Counted from the first letter of the stretch, positions 1 through 8,145 are shown. The stretch: 64,000 bases of DNA from Lactobacillus sp. ESL0679 (GCF_029433515.1 NZ_JAQTIG010000001.1:62001-126000), one strand, 5' to 3'. Numbers and translations: made by a program. The notes: generated by a model from the letters alone, not told the origin.

Positions 1-642
1 TTGCCCAGCAGTATAGATTAATGCAGCTGCTTCACCGAACACACGCCCAGCACTTAAGATAATTCCCGTAATAATTCCAGGCAATGCCGATGGCAAGACA
101 ACTCCGCGAATTGTTTTCCAATTTGATAATCCTAACGCCCAGCCGGCTTCGCGCTGTGCTTGCGGTACCCCGTTAATCGCCTGCTCAATATTGCTAGTTA
201 AGATTGGCAAATTGAAAAAGGTTAGCGCTAACGCACCGGCAATAATCGAAAATCCTAGTCCAAACTGAACTACAAACAAGAGATAGCCGAACAAGCCGAC
301 AACAATTGATGGCAGCGAGCTTAAAATTTCAATCGTTGTTCTAATCAGTCGCGTTACCCACGTGTCCTGGGCATATTCAGCTAAATAAATGGCGGCCCCT
401 AATGCAATTGGAAGTGAAATCAGCAGCGTTAAAACTAATAAGTAAAGTGAATTAAATAATTGGTCACGAATTCCGCCGCCAGCTTCAAATGATGATGAAG
501 CTGATGTTAAAAAATGCCACGACAAGTGCGGCACACCAGCAATTAAAATATTGCCTAAAATGCCAATTAATACCAGAATGATAATTGCAACTAACAGGTA
601 AATTACCCTTGTAGCCAGTCGGTCGGTTCTTTTTGAATTCAT
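1..642 (-). CDS. pstA: Phosphate ABC transporter permease PstA (3' end off window)
   Basis: Reading the minus strand from the ATG at 642 gives an open frame to the window edge (214 codons). It starts MNSKRTDRLATRV and is followed by a first membrane segment, then an inner-membrane importer permease domain. The EAA-like loop is visible near the edge (residues QREAGWALGLSNWKTIRGVVLP). PstA pairs with PstC to form the phosphate channel across the cytoplasmic membrane. Its ATG shares one base with the pstC stop (TGATG), which indicates translational coupling. The C-terminus, and presumably pstB and phoU, lie beyond the left edge. Confidence 0.93.
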   Translation of the reverse strand, partial: MNSKRTDRLATRVIYLLVAIIILVLIGILGNILIAGVPHLSWHFLTSASSSFEAGGGIRDQLFNSLYLLVLTLLISLPIALGAAIYLAEYAQDTWVTRLIRTTIEILSSLPSIVVGLFGYLLFVVQFGLGFSIIAGALALTFFNLPILTSNIEQAINGVPQAQREAGWALGLSNWKTIRGVVLPSALPGIITGIILSAGRVFGEAAALIYTAGQ

Positions 643-1637
643 CAGCTACCTCTTTTTCCAATAAGGCGAACCAGAAAGTTAAACGCCAATGACATGATTA
701 ATAATAGCAGTGCTAATGACCACAGAGCATTGTTAGGCAATGTGCCCATGACAGTGTTACCCATTTGACTTGTCAATTGACTAGTCAATGTTGCCGAGGG
801 ACTAACTAGGTTGTACGGCATTAGGACGGCATTCCCGATAACCATTTGGACGGCCAAGGCTTCACCGAAGGCTCGGGCCATACCAAAAATTATCGCGGTT
901 AAAATCCGTGGCCGTGCGGCTCGCAATACAACATGATAAATTGTCTGCCAACGTGTTGCCCCTAGAGCCGCAGATGATTTTCGCAAATCTTGCGGGACAG
1001 CCTTAAAGGCATCAACCGTTAGCGAAGTAATCGTTGGTAAAACCATGACAAACAAAATTAACGTTGCGGCTAAAATGCCAAATCCCGTGCCACCAAAAAT
1101 GGTCCGAATAACCGTGACAATCACTGTGAGGCCCAAGAAGCCATAAACAACCGATGGAATGCCAACGAGTAGTTCCATAACCGATTGTAAAAATTGTGCT
1201 TGTTTGCCAGATTTATACTCGGTCATGAACAAGGCGATGGCAATGGCAAATGGCGTTGCTACCAAGGCAGCTAATAACGTCACTGCAAAAGAAGTAACAA
1301 TCATTGCTGCAGCACCCACATGATCTTTGCCAGCACTTGGGTTCCAATTACTCGTCAACAAAAAGTGAAAAATGTTCACTTTATCGTCAACAAAAGTTGC
1401 AAGACCACGCACCCCAACAAAACCGATAATTGCCACAATTAAAATTCCAATAACTGCAATTGCTAGCGAGGTTAGCCCTTTGCCCCAGTGTTCTTGCCGC
1501 GTTTCCTTAGACGGACTGGTTAAGCGGGCAATATCAACACTTTCGGGATCAATCTTTTTAAACTTGACATGTGGTACTTTCTGCTCGGCAATTGCTTGGT
1601 CAACGACTTCTTGCAAGTCTTGTTCGTGTTTATTCAT
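642..1637 (-). CDS. pstC: Phosphate ABC transporter permease PstC
   Basis: This is an inner-membrane permease of the high-affinity phosphate importer. The protein has about 70 cytoplasmic N-terminal residues, a first membrane helix (residues 55-80, IAVIGILIVAIIGFVG), then a binding-protein-dependent transport domain of five helices. The EAA loop KSSAALGATRWQTIYHVVLRAA lies near residues 220-240. The ATG at 1637 is preferred to an upstream GTG at 1643 because AGGTAG lies just ahead of it. The start overlaps the pstS stop by 8 bases, and the stop overlaps pstA by one, so pstS-pstC-pstA is a tight operon. The family usually runs about 300-335 residues, so this is full length. Confidence 0.95.
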   Translation of the reverse strand: MNKHEQDLQEVVDQAIAEQKVPHVKFKKIDPESVDIARLTSPSKETRQEHWGKGLTSLAIAVIGILIVAIIGFVGVRGLATFVDDKVNIFHFLLTSNWNPSAGKDHVGAAAMIVTSFAVTLLAALVATPFAIAIALFMTEYKSGKQAQFLQSVMELLVGIPSVVYGFLGLTVIVTVIRTIFGGTGFGILAATLILFVMVLPTITSLTVDAFKAVPQDLRKSSAALGATRWQTIYHVVLRAARPRILTAIIFGMARAFGEALAVQMVIGNAVLMPYNLVSPSATLTSQLTSQMGNTVMGTLPNNALWSLALLLLIMSLAFNFLVRLIGKRGS

Positions 1638-2505
1638 GTGCACTACCTATTTTTGTAATTCGATTATGACTATCGCGAGTAACCTTCATTTCATTAATGC
1701 TTAGGTAACCAATTTTAGGTACCAGATCACACTGCACTTTTTTACTCAGAATGTAATCAATAAAAGCCGCAGTTTCCTTATCTGGCTTACCCTTGGTATA
1801 CAGATGCTCATAGGACCAAAGTCGCCACTTGTTAGTTGGAATATTTTGATTTGTTGGCCTTGTATGATCAATACTTATTTTTTGAATATTGGGATCATTT
1901 GCATAAGGAAAAGAAATATACGAAATTGTACCCGGTGTTGAACTGACAATCTTTTTAACCGTACCATTAGAATCCTGCTCTTGTGAATTGACGGCATCCT
2001 TACCCTTTAAGATTAAGTCTTCAAAAGTTGTCCGAGTACCACTGCCGCGAGAGCGATTAATAACAATAATCTGCAAATTCTTACCACCAACTTGGCGCCA
2101 GTTCGTAATTTTACCGGTAAAAATTTCCATTAGCTGTTTTGAAGACAAATTATCAATCCCAATCCCCTTATTGACAATCGGAACAATCCCGACAACTGCT
2201 ACTTGAAAGTCATGAAGCTTGGCTGCTTTTATACCTTTTTGCGTATCAGCAAACACATCAGAGGTGCCAATCTGCACCGCTCCAGCTTGCACCTGACTTA
2301 GACCAGTACCAGAGCCACCACCTTGAACAATGATGTTGCTATCAGGATTAGTTAAGTGATAGTCATTGCCCGCTTGTTCAACAAGCGGCTGTAAGGCACT
2401 TGACCCCACAATTGTTATTTTGTTGCGGTCTTTACTGCAACCAACCAAAAAAATTGGCAACAACAAAATTAGAGCCATCAATTTACCCAAGTGTAATTTA
2501 TGCAT
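1630..2505 (-). CDS. pstS: Phosphate-binding lipoprotein PstS
   Basis: This is the extracellular phosphate receptor that feeds PstC/PstA. The N-terminus is a lipoprotein signal peptide (MHKLHLGKLMALILLLPIFLVGC) with lipobox LVGC, which predicts lipid anchoring at that cysteine. The mature part is a PBP-like domain with phosphate-contact motifs: GSSAL near residue 33, GSGTG near 65 and SRGSGTRTTFE near 155. The start is the ATG at 2505, behind GAGGAAA; an in-frame TTG four codons upstream would consume that binding site. It is first in the pst operon, behind its own promoter. Confidence 0.95.
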   Translation of the reverse strand: MHKLHLGKLMALILLLPIFLVGCSKDRNKITIVGSSALQPLVEQAGNDYHLTNPDSNIIVQGGGSGTGLSQVQAGAVQIGTSDVFADTQKGIKAAKLHDFQVAVVGIVPIVNKGIGIDNLSSKQLMEIFTGKITNWRQVGGKNLQIIVINRSRGSGTRTTFEDLILKGKDAVNSQEQDSNGTVKKIVSSTPGTISYISFPYANDPNIQKISIDHTRPTNQNIPTNKWRLWSYEHLYTKGKPDKETAAFIDYILSKKVQCDLVPKIGYLSINEMKVTRDSHNRITKIGSAHE

Positions 2506-2539
2506 ACGTTTCCTCAATATATAAATTAGATTTTGCTAT

Positions 2540-2568
2540 AGTTTAACAAATAAAGCATAGCAGACCAA
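2540..2568 (-). promoter_or_regulatory. Promoter of the pst operon
   Basis: On the minus strand there is TTGGTC, a 17-base spacer, then TAAACT, about 35 bases ahead of the pstS start. It lies between the rplA terminator and pstS. No clear PhoP box repeat was recognised, so phosphate control is expected from the family but not shown here. Confidence 0.55.
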
Positions 2569-2590
2569 ATGATAACTACCTTTAAGGTAT

Positions 2591-2629
2591 ACGAAAAAAA
2601 AGCAACTTACATTTCTGTAAATTGCTTTT
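2591..2629 (-). terminator. Rho-independent terminator after rplA
   Basis: The minus strand has an 11-base-pair stem (AGCAATTTACA / TGTAAGTTGCT, one wobble pair) with loop GAAA, followed by a run of eight T. It separates the rplK-rplA operon from pstS. Confidence 0.85.
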
Positions 2630-2650
2630 AATTGATTAATCTATATTAAA

Positions 2651-3343
2651 TTAGTCCAAGTTTAATGGATCAAGCTTGATCCCTGGGCCAAAGGTTGCTG
2701 CAACAGCAACGCTCTTAATGTATTGACCCTTGGCAGCTGCTGGACGTGCACGTAAGATAACGTCACGTAAAGCATCAAAGTTTTCTACTAATTGTTCATC
2801 AGTAAATGAAACCTTACCAATAGCTGTGTGAATAGCAGCTTGACGGTCAACACGGTATTCAACTTGACCAGCTTTAACGTTCTTAACGGCCTTTTCAATG
2901 TCCATTGTAACAGTACCAGTCTTAGGGTTAGGCATTAAACCTTTAGGTCCTAAAATACGACCTAAACGTCCAACCTTGGCCATCATCATTGGTGTAGCAA
3001 CAACAACGTCAAAGTCCAAGTAACCGTTTTGAACTTTTTCTACTAAGTCGTCTGAACCAACTTCGTCAGCACCGGCAGCCTTAGCTTGTTCAGCTTGTGG
3101 ACCTTCAGCAAAAACAACAACCTTTTGAGTCTTACCAGTACCGTTAGGCAATACAAGTGAACCACGAATTTGTTGGTCAGCTTGCTTAGGGTCAACACTC
3201 AAGTTGTATGAAACTTCAACTGAAGCATCAAAACCTGCGTATGAAGTTTCTTTAACTAACTTCATTGCTTCAGCAACTGAATATAATTTCTTTGAATCTA
3301 CTTTTTTAGCAGCTTCTACATATTTTTTACCATGCTTTGGCAT
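2651..3343 (-). CDS. rplA: 50S ribosomal protein L1
   Basis: This 230-residue protein of the 50S L1 stalk binds 23S rRNA and in many bacteria also represses its own mRNA. The start [13 protein letters not shown] and the signature region around residues 120-150 ([26 protein letters not shown]) are typical of L1. AAGGAGG precedes the ATG. It follows rplK after 73 bases that hold an L1-site-like dyad (see 3362-3394). A strong terminator follows. Confidence 0.98.
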   Translation of the reverse strand: MPKHGKKYVEAAKKVDSKKLYSVAEAMKLVKETSYAGFDASVEVSYNLSVDPKQADQQIRGSLVLPNGTGKTQKVVVFAEGPQAEQAKAAGADEVGSDDLVEKVQNGYLDFDVVVATPMMMAKVGRLGRILGPKGLMPNPKTGTVTMDIEKAVKNVKAGQVEYRVDRQAAIHTAIGKVSFTDEQLVENFDALRDVILRARPAAAKGQYIKSVAVAATFGPGIKLDPLNLD

Positions 3344-3361
3344 GTGATTTCCTCCTTAATA

Positions 3362-3394
3362 TGTGGTCAAACAAGCCCGAGCAGCTCTCCCACC
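3362..3394 (-). promoter_or_regulatory. Putative L1-binding operator between rplK and rplA
   Basis: In the mRNA sense the gap reads GGTGGGAG, a short GAGC/GCTT stem with loop, then TTGACCACA. The outer GTGG and CCAC arms pair and enclose an asymmetric GA/TTTGA internal loop. This matches the arrangement of L1 target sites, which mimic the L1 site of 23S rRNA. It lies about 20 bases upstream of the rplA ribosome binding site, so L1 binding could block translation. The assignment is from pattern only. Confidence 0.5.
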
Positions 3395-3416
3395 TAAATT
3401 GTTATAAATAACAGGA

Positions 3417-3842
3417 TTAGTCTTCGACTTCGATACCCATGCTTCTAGCAGTACCTTCGATCATCCGCATAGCAGCTTCGACATCAGCAGCGTTAAGGTC
3501 CTTCATCTTTGTTTCAGCGATTTCCTTAACTTGGTCCTTGGTTACCTTACCAACCTTCTTGGTATTAGGTTCACCAGAAGCCTTGTCGATCTTAGCAGCT
3601 TGCTTCAATAATACTGGAGCTGGTGGAGTCTTAGTAATGAATTCGAATGAACGATCTTCATATACAGTGATGACTACAGGAATAATCATGCCTTTTTGAT
3701 CAGCTGTTCTAGCATTGAAGTCCTTAGTAAAACCAACAATGTTGATACCTGCTTGACCTAAAGCTGGACCAACTGGAGGTGCGGGTGTTGCAGCACCAGC
3801 TGGGATTTGTAATTTGACAACGTTAATAACTTTCTTTGCCAC
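3417..3842 (-). CDS. rplK: 50S ribosomal protein L11
   Basis: This 141-residue protein of the GTPase-associated centre contacts the thiostrepton loop of 23S rRNA. The open frame reaches upstream to 3905, but the real start is the GTG at 3842, eight bases behind AAGGAGG, giving the family N-terminus [16 protein letters not shown]. The motif [17 protein letters not shown] appears here as [17 protein letters not shown]. The upstream part of the open frame is the untranslated leader with an L1-like dyad. It is transcribed with rplA. Confidence 0.97.
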   Translation of the reverse strand: MAKKVINVVKLQIPAGAATPAPPVGPALGQAGINIVGFTKDFNARTADQKGMIIPVVITVYEDRSFEFITKTPPAPVLLKQAAKIDKASGEPNTKKVGKVTKDQVKEIAETKMKDLNAADVEAAMRMIEGTARSMGIEVED

Positions 3843-3866
3843 GGTCAAAACCTCCTTGATTCCGTG

Positions 3867-3906
3867 TGTGGTTAAAATGGAGAAGTTACCTACTTCTCCT
3901 CCCACA
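3867..3906 (-). promoter_or_regulatory. Putative L1-binding operator in the rplK leader
   Basis: In the mRNA sense the leader carries TGTGG-GAG, a perfect GAGAAG/CTTCTC stem with loop TAGGTAA, then CATTTTAA and CCACA. The TGTGG/CCACA arms close the structure around an asymmetric loop. The GTGGGAG...ACCAC layout matches the dyad at 3362-3394 and the known L1 operator plan. It sits just upstream of the rplK ribosome binding site, where L1 could shut off the operon. Confidence 0.6.
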
Positions 3907-3925
3907 ATAATAAAAGTACGTTAGT

Positions 3926-3954
3926 ATCTTATCATCGTTTGGCGATAATTGCAA
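3926..3954 (-). promoter_or_regulatory. Promoter of rplK-rplA
   Basis: The minus strand has TTGCAA, a 17-base spacer and TAAGAT, ending about 80 bases before the GTG start of rplK. The leader carries the L1-like dyad. Confidence 0.7.
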
Positions 3955-3966
3955 TACTAACTTACT

Positions 3967-4515
3967 TTAATCAATCTTTTTAACTTGGTCGTAGTCTAGT
4001 TCAGTTGTAGTTGCACGACCAAACATATCTACAGAAACAAATAACTTGTACTTGTCTGGTTGAATTTCAGTGATTTTACCTTCAACACCGTTAAAGGCAC
4101 CATCGATAATTGTAACTGTTTCGCCAACTTCAAAGTCAATTTGTGGCCGCTTAGCTGGTTCACCTTGTTGACGCAACAGGCGGTTAACTTCTTCATCAAG
4201 TAATGGTGACGGCTTAGAACCACCACCGTGGGAACCAACAAAACCCGTAACGTTTGGTGTGTTTCGAACAACAAACCAACTTTCGTCAGTCATAACCATT
4301 TCAACTAAAACGTATCCTGGAAAAATCTTTTCTTCGACTTCCTTTTTCTTATCGTGGACGGTTTCAATCTTTTCTTGTTCAGGAACCATTACCCGAAAAA
4401 TATAGTCTTGCATCCCCATACTTTGCGCACGTGATAACAGGTCAGACTTAACTTTATCTTCATAACCTGAATAAGTATGCAATACGTACCATTGCTTCTT
4501 TGTTGTTTCAACCAT
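3967..4515 (-). CDS. nusG: Transcription termination/antitermination factor NusG
   Basis: This 182-residue protein binds RNA polymerase to modulate pausing and couples transcription to translation. The N-terminal NGN domain starts KQWYVLHTYSGYEDKVK (residues 7-23). A C-terminal KOW domain lies near residues 127-160 (VTIIDGAFNGVEGKI). AAAAGGAGA precedes the ATG. It lies downstream of secE, but a terminator-like hairpin lies between the two. The rplK promoter follows. Confidence 0.97.
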   Translation of the reverse strand: MVETTKKQWYVLHTYSGYEDKVKSDLLSRAQSMGMQDYIFRVMVPEQEKIETVHDKKKEVEEKIFPGYVLVEMVMTDESWFVVRNTPNVTGFVGSHGGGSKPSPLLDEEVNRLLRQQGEPAKRPQIDFEVGETVTIIDGAFNGVEGKITEIQPDKYKLFVSVDMFGRATTTELDYDQVKKID

Positions 4516-4545
4516 TTAACTCAATTTCTCCTTTTGATTTTTGGC

Positions 4546-4574
4546 AAACAAAAAAACCTCGACCGAGGTTCTTT
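4546..4574 (-). terminator. Terminator-like hairpin between secE and nusG
   Basis: The minus strand has AACCTC, loop GGTC, GAGGTT and then seven T, a compact 6-base-pair intrinsic-terminator shape. It lies after the secE stop and about 35 bases before the nusG start. It may attenuate read-through into nusG rather than end the operon fully. Confidence 0.7.
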
Positions 4575-4616
4575 CAACTAATGTCCATTATAACACGGAT
4601 CTAAAATTATTTCTAT

Positions 4617-4787
4617 TTACATCACTATCTGTGTCAAACTACTAAATGCTAAGTCAAATAGACCCAAATATGCCGCAAACAGGATTGAAGTTACGATAAC
4701 AATTGCTGTATCGTGACGGTTTTGTTTAGCAGTTGGCCAAGTAACTAACTTCATTTCTTGGACAACACTCTTAAAAAACTTAATCAT
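4617..4787 (-). CDS. secE: Preprotein translocase subunit SecE
   Basis: This is a 56-residue Sec channel subunit. Translation from the ATG at 4787, behind GGTAGGAG, begins MIKFFKSVVQEMKLVTWPTAKQ. The conserved E-M-K-x-V-x-W-P motif precedes a single membrane helix (residues 26-45, TAIVIVTSILFAAYLGLFDL). It clamps SecY in the cytoplasmic membrane. The position between rpmG and nusG is the usual one. Confidence 0.95.
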   Translation of the reverse strand: MIKFFKSVVQEMKLVTWPTAKQNRHDTAIVIVTSILFAAYLGLFDLAFSSLTQIVM

Positions 4788-4793
4788 TAACTC

Positions 4794-4943
4794 CTACCTC
4801 GTTTCCTTATGCACAGTCATTTTACCGCAATGCTTACAAAACTTTTTCAGTTCAAGCCGTTGAGTGCGATTTTTACTTGCCGTGATTGAGTAGTTACGCG
4901 AGCCGCAGACGCTGCAGGCCAAAGATGCTTTTTTCACTGCCAT
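4794..4943 (-). CDS. rpmG: 50S ribosomal protein L33
   Basis: This 49-residue protein has two CxxC pairs (CSVC and CKHC), the zinc-ribbon version of L33. The frame continues upstream to 4994, but the ATG at 4943 gives the family start [13 protein letters not shown]. The gene ends 6 bases before the secE start, so the two are cotranscribed. Genomes of this group usually carry more than one L33 paralogue; this is the secE-linked one. Confidence 0.93.
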   Translation of the reverse strand: MAVKKASLACSVCGSRNYSITASKNRTQRLELKKFCKHCGKMTVHKETR

Positions 4944-4965
4944 AATCTCACTTCCAAACTCCTTT

Positions 4966-4994
4966 ATTTTAGCAAAAAAATACCATATGAGCAA
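4966..4994 (-). promoter_or_regulatory. Promoter of rpmG-secE
   Basis: The minus strand has TTGCTC, a 17-base spacer and TAAAAT preceded by TGC (extended -10). It ends 22 bases before the rpmG start. The rest of the gap up to 5176 shows no recognisable signal. Confidence 0.65.
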
Positions 4995-5176
4995 TTAATA
5001 TTGGCCAACAAATTTATTCACTGCGTAACCTTTTTAAAAAATATCCGGCGCAAATAGCTTGGTTGAGCAAAGGCGTTGCAGTTAGAATTAGCCTGATTTA
5101 CGCAATTTTTCAATTATCAATCTTATAAGCATCATGATAAACGTTACTCAGTTCACAATTTAATATTGTAAAAATA

Positions 5177-5207
5177 TTGGTAAAAGCGGTTTCGGTAGCT
5201 GTATAAT
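5177..5207 (+). promoter_or_regulatory. Probable promoter of the DXS-like gene
   Basis: A perfect TATAAT (5202-5207) stands 31 bases before the ATG at 5239. The best -35 is TTGGTA at 5177-5182 with a long 19-base spacer, so the -10 is the stronger half. Confidence 0.5.
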
Positions 5208-5238
5208 CTAATTGATACCAACATAAGGAGTATACATT

Positions 5239-6975
5239 ATGAATAAACATCCACATTATTTATTAAACCAAATTTCTGGCCCTAATGACCTTAAAAAGTT
5301 AACGCTGCCGCAACTGGAAACGTTAGCCGAAGAAATTAGGACACTAATTATTGAAAAAGACACAGCTGTTGGCGGGCACTTTGGCCCAGACCTAGGCATT
5401 GTTGAAATGACCATTGCCTACCACTACGTCTTTGATGCACCCAAAGATAAACTAATCTGGGACGTTTCCCACCAGACTTACCCTCATAAAATGTTAACGG
5501 GTCGCGCGCAAGCCTGGCTTGATCCCGACCATTACGAAGACGTTTCGCCATATACAGACCCCAATGAAAGTCCCTACGATTATTACTCTGTTGGCCATAC
5601 CTCGACTTCAATTGCCTTAGCAACAGGAATGGCAAAGGCTCGCGACTTTCTTGGTAATCACGAAAACATTATGGCACTAATTGGTGATGGGGCAATGACA
5701 GGTGGCCTAGCCTATGAAGGCTTAAACAATGCGGCAATTGAGCCTCACAATCTCGCCGTTGTTGTTAACGACAATCAATGGTCGATTGATAAAAATGTAG
5801 GTGGCCTTGTCACTGCTCTAAAAAAGTTGCGTGACACAAATGGTAAGTCACCAGAGAATCCTTTTACAGCAATGGGATTTGACTACCATTATGTTGCAGA
5901 CGGCAACGATCTTGCGGCAATGATTGCAGCTTTTCAACAAATTAAAGATGTAGATCATCCGATTTTATTACATATTAATACGCTCAAAGGCAAGGGCTAT
6001 GCTCCTGCTCTTAAAGATGAAGAGACTTATCACTGGGCTTCTGCTGATTTACTGTCAGGTAAAGATAAGGCTACTACTGCTCCAACCGCTAATTCAGTTG
6101 CCATTGCTACTGTTGAAGATGAAATCAAGGCTGGCAAACAGGCAATGATTATCAATGCCGCGATTCCGCGCAGCTTTGGTCTTGACGAATTTAAGAATAA
6201 CTATCCTGACCACTACATAGATGTCGGAATTGCCGAGCAAGAGTCCGTTGCCTTTGCTGCTGGCTTTGCTAAGGAAGGTGCTATTCCAGTTTTATTTGAA
6301 AACTCGAGCTTCTTGCAGCGTGCATTCGACCAACTGTCACATGATGTAGCCGCCAACGATTTACCTGTTGTAATGGTCATCGGTAATAATGGCATCACTA
6401 CCCAATCAAAAACGCACCTCGGGCTCTTTGACCAAGTGCTAGTCGCTAACTTACCTAACTGGATTTATCTTGCACCAACTTCTCTTGCCGAAGAACGGGT
6501 CATGCTCAAGTGGGCAATCAACCAGGGACAACATCCCGTTGCCATCAAGCTGCCAACCAAGCCAGTCCCAGAAGATGACGCTAATATTTTAACCGATTAT
6601 AGTACCATCCATTACCAAGTAACTCCTGGCAAAAACGTTGCTGTGATCGCACTTGGTGACTTTTACCAATTAGGTCAGCAAGTTGCCGCTAAAATTGGCG
6701 CCACGCTAGTTAATCCACTTGCAGCCAATATTTTAGATAAGGCTGCGCTAGATAAACTAGCACAAGAAAATCAAGTCATTGTCACAATAGAAGATGACTT
6801 AATTGACGCTGGCCTAGGGCAAAAGATTGCTTCATACTTGGGTAACAAAGATGTTAAAGTTTTAAATTATGGACAAAAGCGCGTCTACACCGATCAGTTG
6901 CCGCTTGAAACCAATTATCATGATAACCACCTTACTGTTGACCAAATTATTAGTGATTTAAATTCCTTATTATAG
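5239..6975 (+). CDS. DXS-like thiamine-diphosphate transketolase family enzyme
   Basis: This 578-residue protein closely follows 1-deoxy-D-xylulose-5-phosphate synthase. It has GGHFGPDLG (residues 45-53), HQTYPHKMLTGR (78-89), GHTSTSIA (119-126), the thiamine-diphosphate motif GDGAMTGG...NDN (149-179), and the pyrimidine-domain glutamate E333 in IAEQE. A C-terminal transketolase domain follows. True DXS is about 620 residues. DXS makes DXP for isoprenoid, thiamine or pyridoxal synthesis, but lactobacilli of this group normally use the mevalonate route, so the product here is uncertain. AAGGAG precedes the ATG. It is a single-gene transcript, on the opposite strand from the conserved rpmG and sigH-like genes that flank it. 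Confidence 0.8.
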   Translation: MNKHPHYLLNQISGPNDLKKLTLPQLETLAEEIRTLIIEKDTAVGGHFGPDLGIVEMTIAYHYVFDAPKDKLIWDVSHQTYPHKMLTGRAQAWLDPDHYEDVSPYTDPNESPYDYYSVGHTSTSIALATGMAKARDFLGNHENIMALIGDGAMTGGLAYEGLNNAAIEPHNLAVVVNDNQWSIDKNVGGLVTALKKLRDTNGKSPENPFTAMGFDYHYVADGNDLAAMIAAFQQIKDVDHPILLHINTLKGKGYAPALKDEETYHWASADLLSGKDKATTAPTANSVAIATVEDEIKAGKQAMIINAAIPRSFGLDEFKNNYPDHYIDVGIAEQESVAFAAGFAKEGAIPVLFENSSFLQRAFDQLSHDVAANDLPVVMVIGNNGITTQSKTHLGLFDQVLVANLPNWIYLAPTSLAEERVMLKWAINQGQHPVAIKLPTKPVPEDDANILTDYSTIHYQVTPGKNVAVIALGDFYQLGQQVAAKIGATLVNPLAANILDKAALDKLAQENQVIVTIEDDLIDAGLGQKIASYLGNKDVKVLNYGQKRVYTDQLPLETNYHDNHLTVDQIISDLNSLL

Positions 6976-6989
6976 TTAATTGCCAAACA

Positions 6990-7023
6990 AAAAGCAGCTG
7001 CTCAAATGAGCAGCTGCTTTTCT
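6990..7023 (+). terminator. Terminator after the DXS-like gene
   Basis: A 12-13 base-pair GC-rich stem (AAGCAGCTGCTC / GAGCAGCTGCTT, loop AAAT) followed by TTTTCT. It lies 15 bases after the stop and could also act on the other strand. Confidence 0.85.
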
Positions 7024-7077
7024 AGTGGTCAAACTTAATGCGTAACCACCGGGCGTAGAACATTGTAATAGTCGGAT

Positions 7078-7293
7078 TTACTTCTTAAGATTTTCGTTTA
7101 CAAAGGATTCGATTTTATCATCAGTGTCTTTTAGGAACGGAAGCATATCTGCCTCTGTCTTCATGGTATCTCTACCATTCTTTTCCATAAAATAGTCCCA
7201 AAGGGCATCTCTAACTGGAACATCAGAATCACTCCAGTCAAAAACTTCCTTCATGTGACGATCCAACAATGCAGTCTTTTCAATCTCTGCCAT
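7078..7293 (-). CDS. Small acidic protein of unknown function
   Basis: A 71-residue protein beginning [20 protein letters not shown] and rich in Asp, Glu and Lys. It has no signal peptide or membrane segment. It is probably cytosolic and helical. TTAGGAGGT precedes the ATG with good spacing, which supports real translation. I recognise no domain. It lies between the DXS-like gene (convergent) and the sigma-factor-like gene (same strand, 78 bases upstream). Confidence 0.75.
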   Translation of the reverse strand: MAEIEKTALLDRHMKEVFDWSDSDVPVRDALWDYFMEKNGRDTMKTEADMLPFLKDTDDKIESFVNENLKK

Positions 7294-7371
7294 CTTAGTT
7301 ACCTCCTAAAAATTAATTCTACAAGGTCTATTATACCGCATTTTTACATAACTATATAATATTATTATTTT

Positions 7372-7935
7372 TTACAAAAGTGTCTTACGCATTTTTTGCA
7401 TTAGCCGTGAGCGCGCACGCACTAGAGCGACTTGCTCTATCTGCAATTTCTGTAAGACTTCCTCTTGATGCCAAACACCCAGAACAATTAATAAAGTCTT
7501 AATTTCTAAATCAGATAGCTGGGCAAATAGTTCGGTGAATTTTTCACTAAGTGGAATTTCCGCCAGCTGTGTTGTTTTCTGGTGCAATTGTTCGATTCCC
7601 TTTTCCATTGCTGCCTCAAGTGAAGTTGCCTGCGCAAGTGCACGCCGCCTATATGCCATGTCATGACGAAGCAGTGACCTAGCATGATTATGGAGTCTAG
7701 TCTTAAAGTAACTGCCAAACTTACCTTTGCCCTGCTCATAACTCATCGCCGCTTGGTAGCATACAATAAGCGCATCCTGATCCCAATCCTGACTATCATA
7801 ACAACGCACAAAATATTTTTGTTTAATACTATTAATTAATGGCCGATAAAAGTAACATAATTCTACTAATGCATCGTCGTTACCAGCTTGAATCTGCTTA
7901 ATTAATTTTTGCTCATATGCTTCTGTTAATTGCAT
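7372..7935 (-). CDS. Sigma-70 family factor, SigH/ComX-like
   Basis: This 187-residue protein has the low-complexity sigma-factor plan. Region 2 is around residues 15-90 (FYRPLINSIKQKYF, then DSQDWDQDALIVCYQAAMSYEQGKGKFGSYFKTRLHN). A short C-terminal region-4-like helix pair ends VRARSRLMQKMRKTLL. It resembles the SigH/ComX competence sigma proteins that sit in the cysS-mrnC-rlmB-sigH-rpmG-secE-nusG neighbourhood of lactobacilli. AAGGAGA precedes the ATG. The gene keeps this location even though the DXS-like gene separates it from rpmG. Which promoters it reads cannot be told here. Confidence 0.8.
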   Translation of the reverse strand: MQLTEAYEQKLIKQIQAGNDDALVELCYFYRPLINSIKQKYFVRCYDSQDWDQDALIVCYQAAMSYEQGKGKFGSYFKTRLHNHARSLLRHDMAYRRRALAQATSLEAAMEKGIEQLHQKTTQLAEIPLSEKFTELFAQLSDLEIKTLLIVLGVWHQEEVLQKLQIEQVALVRARSRLMQKMRKTLL

Positions 7936-8111
7936 TCTCTTTCTCCTTATATTAATTAAAAAACTAATTAAGTTGAGAATACTGATTTTTTTAATTTCAA
8001 AATATCAAACACGTGTTCTAATAACGCAATCAAATTTATTTGCTCAAAACAACAAAAACAAAAACTAGCTTTTGTTGAAAGCGCGTTAATTCAAAAAAAT
8101 TATCGTCCTAA

Positions 8112-8141
8112 ACAAAAAAACAGCTGCAATTGCAAGCTGTC
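8112..8141 (-). terminator. Terminator after rlmB
   Basis: The minus strand has ACAGCT, loop TGCAATTGC, AGCTGT, then seven T. It separates rlmB from the sigma-factor gene. The 175 AT-rich bases between here and 7936 hold no other clear element. Confidence 0.8.
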
Positions 8142-8145
8142 TATA

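Noticed and set aside
3843-3905. N-terminal extension of L11 to 3905
   Set aside because: It translates the leader dyad; the GTG at 3842 has AAGGAGG and restores the family start.
8075-8088. TGAAAGCGCGTTAA as a cre site upstream of the sigma-factor gene
   Set aside because: It deviates from the consensus in the right arm and lies far from any recognised promoter.
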